Assembly (NCBI GenBank): GCA_963513935.1
Contig: OY740767.1
Span: 82,200,060-82,264,059 of the forward strand
Length of the DNA: 64,000 bases
Direction: 5' to 3'
DNA from: Aphrophora alni
Lineage: Eukaryota; Arthropoda; Insecta; Hemiptera; Aphrophoridae
Shown here one piece after another: positions 25,935 to 35,925 of the stretch. How positions within the stretch are numbered: position 1 is the first letter of the stretch; each line of letters begins with the position of its first letter. Made by a program: the position numbers and the translations under genes. The notes below the pieces were generated by a model. That model made no database searches. It was given only the letters and a program-made list of their open reading frames with translations, and was not told where the DNA came from.

Positions 25935-26048
25935 TAAATTGAACTTTAATTTTATGTTCTATAGTTTGATAATATATAAACAAAACTATGTTAGTCTCTT
26001 CACCAAATATTGTGGAATTTGAAAATAATGTTATGGAATTAAAACTGT

Positions 26049-26160
26049 TTAATCATTTAATAATGATTAATAATATAATGATTAATATATTTTTAATCAT
26101 TTAATAATGATTAATAATATAATGATTAATATATTAATCATTAAATATTATGTTTCAAAA
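26049..26160. repeat. Short AT-rich tandem repeat (about 44-bp period)
   Basis: TAATCATTTAATAATGATTA and its continuation occur twice about 44 bp apart (near 26050 and 26094). A partial third copy is built from the same TAATGATTAATA words, giving a locally self-complementary stretch. Confidence 0.75.
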
Positions 26161-26438
26161 TATAATGATTAATATTATTAAGGTAGGTAGTTTTCACAAT
26201 TGTTTTTTAACAATGCAAATACTAGATCAATTTGTTTTTTTAGTCTGGGTTTCAATTAATTTCATTCTCACAACTACGTGAATGGACAATGAAATAAATG
26301 TGTTTGTATTCTATATACATATGTTTATTCTATTGAAAGGGGAAAATTTATTAAATACTCCACAATGAAAACCTTCTATTAATTTAACAAACATTATAAA
26401 GTTTTTTAATAATAAAATAATTTTCGTAGAAACCTTTA

Positions 26439-27558
26439 CAGTAGACTCCCGTAAGTTCGGCCACCTCGGGACTGCACCCTAGGCCGAACTTAAAAGTGGC
26501 CAAACTAACCAATCCCCATCTAAAAAATGCCTATTTATTGTTTGTAAGGATCGTGTTGTGAATCGATGCATATAGGAAAAGTTACAATAAACAAGTTAAG
26601 GTCGCGTCTGGCTGGTGCGCGTAAGGATCGTGTAGTGAATCGATGCGTATAGGAAAAGAATACAATAAACAAGCTAGGTCGCGTCTGGCTGGCGCGCGTA
26701 AGGATCGTGTTGTGAATCGATGCGTATAGGAAAAGAATATAATACACAAGTTAAGGTCGCGTCTGGCTGGCGCGCGTAAGGATCGTGTTGTGAATCGATG
26801 CGTATAGGAAAAGAATACAATAAACAAGTTAAGGTCGCGTCTGGATGGCGTGCGTAAGGATCGTGTTGTGAATCGATGCGTATAGGAAAAGAATACAATA
26901 AACAAGTTAAGGTCGCGTCTGGCTGGCGCGCGTAAGGATCGTGTTGTGAATCGATGCGTATAGGAAAAGAATACAATAAACAAGTTAAGGTCGCGTCTGG
27001 ATGGCGCGCGTAAGGATCGTGTTGTGAATCGATGCGTATAGGAAAAGAATACAATAAACAAGTTAAGGTCGCGTCTGGCTGGCGCGCGTAAGGATCGTGT
27101 TGTGAATCGATGCGTATAGGAAATGAATACAATAAACAAGTTAAGGTCGCGTCTGGCTGGCGCGCATAAGGATCGTGTTGTGAATCGATGCGTATAGGAA
27201 AAGAATATAATACACAAGTTAAGGTCGCGTCTGGCTGGCGCGCGTAAGGATCGTGTTGTGAATCGATGCGTATAGGAAAAGAATACAATAAACAAGTTAA
27301 GGTCGCGTCTGGCTGGCGCGCGTAAGGATCATGTTGTGAATCGATGCGTATAGGAAATGAATACAATAAACAAGTTAAGGTCGCGTCTGGCTGGCGCGCG
27401 TAAGGATCGTTTTGTAAATCGATGCGTAAAAGAATATAATAAACAAGTTAAGGTCGCGTCTGGCTGGCGCGCGCCTAGTGCATGACCTCATGCTCAGAGA
27501 GCCGGCTGGACTAAGCGGAGACCGAACTTACCGAGGCCGAACTTACGGGAGTCTACTG
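26439..27558. mobile_element. pogo/Tigger-like MITE carrying an internal minisatellite
   Basis: A 1,120-bp element with perfect 24-bp terminal inverted repeats beginning CAGTAGACTCCCGTAAGTTC, flanked by TA on both sides (26437-26438 and 27559-27560). The right end repeats the GTAAGTTCGG word a second time. CAGT-starting ends with TA duplication are typical of pogo/Tigger-group Tc1-mariner elements. Almost the whole interior is the 78-bp array at 26547-27473. No transposase is present, so mobility would depend on a helper. Confidence 0.85.
26547..27473. repeat. Minisatellite: 12 copies of a 78-bp GC-rich unit
   Basis: Each unit begins GGATCGTGTTGTGAATCGAT and continues through GCGTATAGGAAAAGAATACA to AAGGTCGCGTCTGGCTGGCG. 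Starts lie at about 26547, 26623, 26701, 26779 and then every 78 bp to 27403. Copies differ by single substitutions (for instance CTGGCT/CTGGAT, and AATATAATAC/AATACAATAA) and by small deletions, with the last copy most diverged. Because 78 is divisible by 3, several frames on the minus strand stay open across the array (26582-27295 and 26674-27366). The resulting 26-residue repeat peptides are a consequence of unit length, not evidence of a gene. Confidence 0.93.
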
Positions 27559-27560
27559 TA

Positions 27561-28190
27561 TATTGATATTGTAATAGATATTAGATTATTTGTATTAATA
27601 TGCTGGAAGAATTGATTGCAACTAGTATTTGGCAGACAGAGATGGTCAAAATTTGGTCAGATATAATAAAAGAATGTACTTTTCAATGTTTCAAATGATT
27701 AAAAAACATTTTCTTAATTCCAGAAATCTTAATGCTTTTAGTAATGTATTACCAAAGATAATATTCTTAAAATTATAGGAAATCTTGTAAGTATTAATGT
27801 TACCTTAAACTTAATTATTTTTAAATATTGGTACTTAAAGCATACCATATTTAGTTGCCATTAGAGTAATTAATTCATTTAATTTTGTAGTTAGTTTTGT
27901 TGAATATATGTATATAATGTAGGAGCTAAAATTGAATTTTCCTATTGATTGTTTACTTCAAATAATGTATTATATTTTGTATCACATGGTTTGCCTTTAG
28001 TTAATGTTATAATATTTTATTAAACTTCAATAGAATGTGAAGAGTAATATATCCAAATCACATATTTTATTATAATGAATAATATTTGTATTTGTATGCA
28101 TGTACTTGTATTTTATTTGGTTAGCAATGAGTAGGTTTTAATAACTAACAATTGAATTACCTTATATGGTTTCTGCCAGGTGATTTTTTT
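27561..28190. other. AT-rich DNA, nothing recognised
   Basis: No coding, RNA or repeat feature could be supported. Confidence 0.5.
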
Positions 28191-28292
28191 TTTTAAACAC
28201 TAACACGTTTCAGATCATCTGCTCCATCTTCAGAGTTCTATTCACTCAGTTTAGATCGTTAACAACATTAAAACATAAAATATAAAACACAC

Positions 28293-28323
<31 letters not shown>

Positions 28324-28620
28324 AATTTACACATCACTTATCGCATCATATCGATATCCTAGGACAACTAACGTCTCGTATTTACTGCATGGTTTATTTA
28401 AGATTATTATCTTGGAATGTAATTGCCGTATCGTATATTGTGTTGGAAGAGAAGTTTAGTTGGTCGTTCAGTAAGTTGTGTGAGTCATGCTTAAACGATT
28501 TATAGATATCAAACTCTTCAATCACGCCTATATATTTCCCCTTTTTGCATATATGTAGTGGTTCTAGGTTGGTTTCGAAATCTGTATAAGTGGTATACCA
28601 CTTTCGAAATCATTATATTA
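28191..28620 (-). pseudogene. Penelope-like retroelement 3' fragment
   Basis: On the minus strand, 28580 down to about 28420 reads LEPLHICKKGKYIGVIEEFD, then YKSFKHDSHNLLNDQLNF. This is the segment that closes the coding region of Penelope-like elements, after the GIY-YIG part (recognised by pattern). A non-coding tail follows, interrupted by an (AT)n run at 28296-28322. It contains CTCTGAAGATGGAGCAGATG and then ATCTGAAACGTGTTAG at 28250-28201. Its CTGA ... GAAAC order, with AGAT/ATCT pairing between, resembles a hammerhead ribozyme core. Truncated and inactive. Confidence 0.6.
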
Positions 28621-30754
28621 TATATAATTTTTTTAGAAAGGTGCATATAATTTATCTGTGAAATTAAATAATGTTAGATGTAAAGGATTTGGAATAAGTA
28701 TGTTAGGAATCAAAAAATGAAGTGAATATGCCACAGAATAGTATATATATATACCATACAACAATTTTTTTCAAGTTATACAAAAGCTTTATAATGTAGT
28801 TGTGAATAAATTTTGGTAAAAATAAAACTCAATTTATAAAATTTTCATTAGAAAAATAATTACGTAAAAAGTGGATAGCTAAAATGTATTTTGAAAAACT
28901 CACCAAAATTAGTAATATTATGGAAAACATAACTTACTATGTATCATTGTTCTCAGAAAGGTGCATAGAATTTATGTGTGTAATGAAAAAAAAAAGTTAG
29001 TTTAGGTAAGTTTATCAGGAATCAAGAAATTGTGCAATAACCAAAACAAAAATGCTACAAAAAAGAAAAGCCTATATAAACCATGCAACAAAATTTTTTT
29101 CTAAGATGTACAAAAGTTTTGTAGTGTAGTTGTGAATAAATATTGATGAAAAAATAAATCATTTTATAAAATTTTCATTAGAAAAAAATTTATTTGTAGG
29201 TATGTAAAAAGTGGAAAATAACTAAAAAGTTATATCTATTTTGAAAAATTCACTAAAAATAATAATATTCTGGAACATACAACTTGTTATTTATATATCA
29301 TTCTTCTCAGAGAGGTGCATAGAATTTATGTATGTAATGACAAAATTTTTAGATGCAAACATTTTGGAGTTAGTATATCAGGAATCAAAAATCGTACAAT
29401 ATCCATATAAAATATACCATAAAAAAGCCTATATTAACCATACAACAAATTAAAAAAAAAAAAAATTTTAAGGTATACAAACTTTTGTAATATAGTTGTG
29501 AATAAATGTTGATAAAAAAATTAATCAATTTATTAAATTTTCATTAGACAATATAAATTTTTACACAAAAAGTGGAAATTAGATAAAAAGTTTAGGCTAA
29601 TATGGACAGGCCCGTAAACAAATACACTGAAAATATTAAAATTCATTCAAAAAAATAAACTCTAGATACACTAACACATATAAATTATAACTTGTATAAA
29701 CAAATTAAAATTTAAAATATCACTCTATACAACACCAAAACTCCACAAGAAATATATAGACATTAGACACTCAGAATGATTCCACAAGAGAAAATGTGGC
29801 AGGTAGCATGAATTGCATTGTATGAAACAGAATTTGGACAACCCAGTACTTGCTTAATTGTAGGCCTATGACGTGTGGTTTGTATCACATCAGAGATCTG
29901 AATTTGGTCTTTCCAATGATATACAGAGCTGTTGAAAAATATTAATGTAAAAGATCAATTTTTCGCAGTTTGTTAGGGACTAGAAAAGACAAACAGGGAT
30001 GGTTTATCTTTGTAATACTTTGTAGAATGTATATACCTCATAAACTATGAAAGCTACGTTAATTTTGAATACGAGGTTCAAAAGAGCAAGTAAAATACTA
30101 TAAAATGTTGTCAACTTATGGTATTTTGACAAGTATTAACATTTACAAAAACTATATGAAAAATGAGGTTATATTTTCTATTGCGACGGTTCGTCGTGTC
30201 CCTAGTGGCAAAACACCAACTTCATTGAATTTTTATGTTTTTACGTTTAGTGATATGGCATTTTGGTTATATAACTATGAAAGGTTGAAACATGTGCTTC
30301 TCAATGATATATAAATTATTCCAATCCAATCTTTTTTATTAGGCTATAAGTTGAATTGAAAAATGTGATTTTTAAGGTGGAAAAACTAGTTAGGAATTCT
30401 TAATTTTGTATAATTTTATTGATCCTAAACTATAATAGAACAATTTAAAAAGCACAGATGGAAAAATGAAGAAATCTGCCGTATAGTAATGTTACTGTAG
30501 ATTACTTGAATCAATAATTTAAATATGGATTTGTAAATTAGACAAAGAATAACATAATTTTGTTTTACTACTACAAATGTTGCCCCGTTACGAAATACAC
30601 AAACTTTACCAATTAATGAAATATTATTTATAATTGTTTATGGATTGCGGTAGGATGATTTTTAGTAGAGGAAATGTTGAATTGAAAAAAAGTGATTACT
30701 GCTGCACTGGACAGAAGCCATCGTGCCGCTGCGGCACGATAATCAGTTGGAGGG
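28621..30754. mobile_element. Array of ~330-bp modules ending in a piggyBac-like right terminus
   Basis: At least three related modules follow each other. Each contains, in order, an AGAAAGGTGCATAGAATTTA-type word (near 28636, 28955 and 29311), an AGGAATCAAAAA-type word, a CATACAACAA-type word and GTAGTTGTGAATAAA. The stretch ends in a GC-rich hairpin (30720-30740), then GTTGGAGGG and TTAA at 30755-30758, the shape of a piggyBac-like right end. The left end was not found; the first module abuts the Penelope-like fragment. No transposase; small open frames (29241-29453, 30105-30314) match nothing. Confidence 0.55.
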
Positions 30755-30758
30755 TTAA

Positions 30759-33700
30759 ATCTAGGAAGACATTAGAAAATTCAAAGTAACTCATTTAAAG
30801 TATGTGTTGGAAATGTTTTGCTCCTGCATTCAAACAAAATGTCATCTTCACTTCATATTTTTAGATGTTCTGAAACATTGTTGATTTCTTGAGTGATGAA
30901 AGATGTGCAAGTGTTTTTGGATAACTCTCAAACATAATTTAAAAAAACTCAAATATAATAAATTGGAAAAACTTGCATTGGGCTATTTGGGTTGCCAAAG
31001 ATCTTTTAAAATAATGGGGTCTTCATTGAAAGTGGTTATGAGAACTATTGATTCACGAGGTGTGTGGCAAGTTGGATCATCATACTGGAAGTAGCCTTCA
31101 ATGTCATGAAATTTAATTTATTCTTTCTTCTTTACAAAAAATGACTCAAATATAAAAAATACAATCAAAATTATGTAAACAAATTGAAGGAATAAAACTA
31201 AAAACATTTCTGGTATTTCTAAAGATTTTACGTTGGAACAATACCATCCCGATGTCTAAAACCTGTTTGGGATAAGAATAATACTACAAAGTTTATTTAA
31301 AATCAGTCCCCCGCCTTTAGGCCATTGAAACATCCATTCATAAACTAGTTAATATTTTCATAAAAGAAATATGGCCCAACAATCATCATGGTAGATATTG
31401 GACACCAATCTTGTTAAAATGCAGTAGACTTTCATTGATTACATGTGAGTTTTCAGTCCACAGTATTTATAATTTTGTGATGAAAAGAAAGTCTGGCCTC
31501 AACCCTGGGTGGTACTGCCTTGACTGCTCTTTGGGATACCCAATTTCTCAATTTAATCGGTGCAGAGATTTTGGTGGAGTAACAGATTATTTTGAACATC
31601 ATCAAAAAAAGTCGTGGCAAATGGCATTTTTCTTTTTCTATTTTCATTAAGGAGGAATCCGTTGATTTCAATTTCCATATGATTGGCTTCCTTGGAACAA
31701 TCCAAACACCAAACTCAATCCGAATAACTCTTTAAGTAGCAGCGAATGAGTTTGTAATACAATATTATGCTTATCAACTAACCACAGTACAAAGAGAGGT
31801 AAAACATAAATAATACATGTCACCAAGCATCCACAACAATGACATCTATTGCCAATTCTTTTAAATCTCTTAGAGGTTTTCTAGAGATTTGGTGCAGTTT
31901 TATGTAATTTGTGTGGTTCATAAATGTTTAATATTCAATTAAAATTGTAAAGGTTACCCTGACAATAGTTTATTTTTAATTAAATATTTTAATATCTAAA
32001 TCAGATTCAAGATTTCTTTAGAATTGAAGTAAATAAAAGTCATTTTAGTAATAGCTCTGTCTTTGTATGCATATATTACAAGAAATATTTTATTTTAGTT
32101 ATTAATAACATGGTTGTGCACTTGTTGTGAATTCTAACTTTAGGCATTCTGTAAAAATGGTTTTACTTTTAAGTTTTACATATTTTTTAAATAGATTTCC
32201 TTAGTAATAAAATAATAATTTTAATACATTTCAAAGTCTGACACCTTTATTAAAATAATAATTATAATTTAAGTCTTATAATCTTAAATTAAAATATATT
32301 GTATTTAATTTTTATATTTCAATGTCAGATTCCATTTTAATCTAAATATTATTCTGCTATTTATGCTCTTTTCAATATAATTATGTTTGTTTGATTCTGA
32401 AGAATTTGTGGTATTGATTTATAATTTAAGAGATTTTAAGATCAATTTGTTTGAAAACTAGTGAATCTGCACTTTCTGATTTAGGCTGGCTAAGCATAAT
32501 TAAGCAAATTTCATATTATTAATAATAATTTCCATGGTCAAACCTTTTCTCCCTAACATTAATAATAAAACATCAATAATATTGAATAATACTTGTGGAA
32601 GATTTACCAACAGTAAATGAATTTTTAAACAATTATTTCCTTCATGTTTATCCCCTCCTATAAAAAGAAAATTTTAATCTGATTAATTCACAACCTGTAT
32701 GAAAATAAACCAAAACAATTCTTTATAAATCGTAAACTGTTAAACAGAAAGGAGAGTTTTTCATTTATTTTTAACAAATCAAATATTATTCAACACCAAA
32801 AACAGTTAACTCAGTGAACCTCAGTAAAAGAACTTAATAATCATATTTAATTGCTAAATTCTGAAACGTCTTATACAAATGAGTTATTTGTATCAGTATC
32901 CTTGCTATAACTTAAAAAGGTTTTTTTAATTATTTTTATTTTTTTTACATATATAATTTTATACTATAGAGAAAGTTGTGTGATGGGTTAAACAATCGAT
33001 GTTAAGTTTTTTACAACTGTATCTAAAGGCCCATAATTAAAAATGATATTGCATGTGTCGCATGTGGAGTGCTTTATATTCCTAATGTGTAGACCGATTT
33101 TAATAAAATTTGGGCATATTTTACAATATCTTGGTACATTAATTAACAAAAATTATAAATGCGAATGTTTTCAACATTTATGTAATTTAATACCGAACAA
33201 ACAATTTCTCTTTGATTAGGTTGTAAAAATAGAGATATAATCTTTGTTTGATTAAAGTGGAACTGTATGACTGGTGTAAATTGATTAGTGAATGATAATC
33301 TGTGGCTCAGTATTCCACTTCTAAGGATAATAATAACATTTCTATTACGAGTAATAGGTTTTATTTGAATTTAAAATTATAAAAAAGACAAACAATTTCC
33401 ACAAAGATTTAAAGCGAGTTCTTATTCCATAAAACTTGAATTATTAAATAAGAGTTAAGATTTATAAGATTATAAGAGATAACATTATATTTCTTAGAGA
33501 ACTGAATTCTAACTCTGTACTTCTCAGAGTATATTTTATATACACAGAGTTATCAAAACTCAGTTAAATATAGTGTTATAATATAAATATTTGTAGATTT
33601 TCACATAACATAGTTAATATTTGATACTTATAAAATGATAATATAAAATTGTTTATCATTGTTATATTTGTTTTGTATTAGCCTTATAACTGGCCATTAA

Positions 33701-33770
33701 AATTTTCCAGAATGATAGGCAATTTTTTCTCTATTTTTAATGTTTTTTTTTAATTAAAATTTTTTTTTTT
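30759..33770. other. Unresolved region with scattered weak open frames
   Basis: At 30903-31094 (+), 31411-31650 (+) and 31453-31671 (-) there are short open frames. On the minus strand, 31100-31000 reads YDDPTCHTPRESIVLITTFN after an acceptor-like TTCCAG, and 31800-31670 stays open for about 43 codons. These may be scraps of a decayed transposase or of a gene's 3' end, but I could not assign a family or strand. From 31930 to 33770 the sequence is very AT-rich with nothing recognised. Confidence 0.35.
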
Positions 33771-34861
33771 AAATACACCAAAAGTAGTAATATTATCATA
33801 ACCCAACTTGTATATATCATATTTACAGTAAGGTGGACGTGTATTAAAAAAAAGTTGTATGTCAAAATTTTAGAATCGATATGCCAGGAATCAAAAATAT
33901 GTGCAGTAACCCATCCCAAAACACCACAAAAACACATTTATATACCATATAACAAATTTTTCTAATTTTTTTAAGATATACAAAAGTTTTGTAATTTAAT
34001 TGTGTATAAACTAGTAATTCTAGTAATCTAGAAAATTTTCATTCTACAAAATAAATTTTTATAAAAAGTACATAATATCTAAAAAAAAATAAGGCCTATT
34101 TTGAGAAATTCACAAAAATAGTTATTTTATTCAAAACCTAACTTGTTATATACCATTATTTAGAGACAGGTACATAGAATTTAAATGTGAATTTATAATT
34201 TTTCTAGAATGATATATTTTAGAATCATGTAATCAAGAATGAGAATAATTGTCTTTCTTGTTTGTCACAAAAATTTAAACAAAAAATCACCATCAAACTT
34301 ATAGAAAACACAGGAAAACACCATATTTACAACATAGGAAACTGCATTATACAAAATGAAAGCTCTGAACTTTATCTTTCCAGTGATACAAAAATTCCAA
34401 AACAGCGAATTATTAGTAATAGATATTTGACATCATGTGAGATTGGTACAAATGGTACCGATATGGGTCATCCCGCATGTGATCTTTTAGAATGTTTGTA
34501 TCACACTAACTATGAGGGCAATGATAATTGGGAAGGCACAGATCGAAAGGGAGGGGAAAACAATAAAATAGTGTCTCTTTGGAATAGTTAGGCAGAAATG
34601 TGTACTTGTGAAAAATAGACAAAATAGAATTTTGACTTCTGCATCAATGAATGTTACTGTGTTGTTCACTAGCAACGAAATACACTAACATTAACGATTT
34701 ATTAAATATTTTTTATTACCTTTAGTGGACTTTTGATTATATGACTATGAAAGTTTGGATCATTAGTTTTACAATTAGTAATCTTTGCAACTATACATTG
34801 TCAACCACCACATTATGAATGCAATTTTGTGACAACATGTTGTCGACTGGATGTTTCAGGG
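33771..34861. mobile_element. Second copy of the ~330-bp module family with a right terminus
   Basis: Two diverged modules (AGGAATCAAAAATATGTGCA near 33889, and a second near 34120-34250) show the same word order as the array at 28621-30754. Downstream is a perfect 14-bp palindrome GACAACATGTTGTC (34831-34844), followed by a GGGTTAG terminus (34859-34865), a one-base variant of GGGTTAA. The 34262-34591 open frame inside has no recognisable product. Left boundary not determined. Confidence 0.5.
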
Positions 34862-34984
34862 TTAGAGCATATAAGATTGTGTGATTTTTTTTTTCAAGAT
34901 TAGAATCAAGAAGCAAAGCTTTGTAAAACAAAAATTGTTATCTTTTATGTAATAGCAGATATTTCTTGTTGAAACTCCATATTC

Positions 34985-35066
34985 AAGGATAAAATAAAGC
35001 AAAAGCTTAAAGTTTCAAATATTTAATAGTATAAATATTTATATACTATTATTTATTTATATAATA

Positions 35067-35114
<48 letters not shown>

Positions 35115-35170
35115 TATTAGTTATACTATTAAATATTTGAAACTTTAAGCTTTTGCTTTATTTTATCCTT
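34985..35170. repeat. Perfect inverted repeat (50-bp arms) around a TA-rich loop
   Basis: The left arm 34985-35034 begins AAGGATAAAATAAAGCAAAA. The right arm 35121-35170 is its exact reverse complement, ending TTTATCCTT. The 86-nt spacer is mostly (AT)n (35069-35114). It would extrude as a long hairpin. A 34-bp sequence just left of it (34947-34980) recurs at 39707-39740. Confidence 0.9.
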
Positions 35171-35719
35171 AAAAAATGGTTATGTCTGGAAATGAGAAGA
35201 GCATGAAGCTATTAAAACTAAATTGTTCTGTGATAAAATTTGGTATATTATGAGCTCAATGTAATTTTAAATATAAACTTTACAAAACCTAATATCAACA
35301 ACTTAAATTAGTAAATTGTATGAATTAAAAAAAGCAATTTTTAACCTCATTTTACTTTATATGTTTTTAATGAAAATAAATCTCTTAGTTGAAGTCCTGA
35401 ACAGTAAAACATAATCTTCTTGAATGGCTTATTGTTAGATAGATAAGAGTAAATAATTTGTTACTTCAAAGAGTGTTATAAATTAGAACTTTAAACATTG
35501 TTATTAATGTTTTATAGTCCTTGTGATTTGTTTTTACAAATAACATTGCCTTAAAACTATGCCTTAAAGAAAAACTAAATTTCGACTTCAGTTAATATAA
35601 TGCTTTAAATGAAATGCCTTAACAGTACTGGTATACTGTGCATTTAATTGCATTTGTTACTTATTTTAACTATTAGTATTAGGTTAGAGTTTAATAGGGC
35701 AAATAGCCTGTTAGTTTAT

Positions 35720-35925
35720 ATTTTGTACGGATAGGAGACACAGACTTACCGTGTATAACCTAATATTACCTAATATATTACCTAATAGTACACAAATTAT
35801 AAAACATATTTTGTAAAAACGCTAAAGTTCTGAAATGTTTTGTATATTTATCATTTTGTGTACTATTAGGATTACCAAGGATTACTTTCCAAGGTAAGCC
35901 TTTGTCTCCTATCCATATTTTAACT
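35720..35925. repeat. Foldback element, imperfect ~90-bp arms
   Basis: The left arm holds ACGGATAGGAGACACAGACT (35727-35746) and, further in, TAGTACACAAATTATAAAAC. Read inverted, the right arm holds ATGGATAGGAGACAAAGGCT (ending at 35916) and TAGTACACAAAATGATAAAT. The arms match imperfectly throughout, leaving almost no loop, consistent with a small foldback MITE. No target duplication was identified. Confidence 0.65.

Noticed and set aside
26582..27366. Two overlapping minus-strand frames of 230 and 237 codons with a 26-residue repeat
   Set aside because: They follow from a 78-bp tandem repeat lacking stops; two frames are open at once and no start, splice or family evidence exists.
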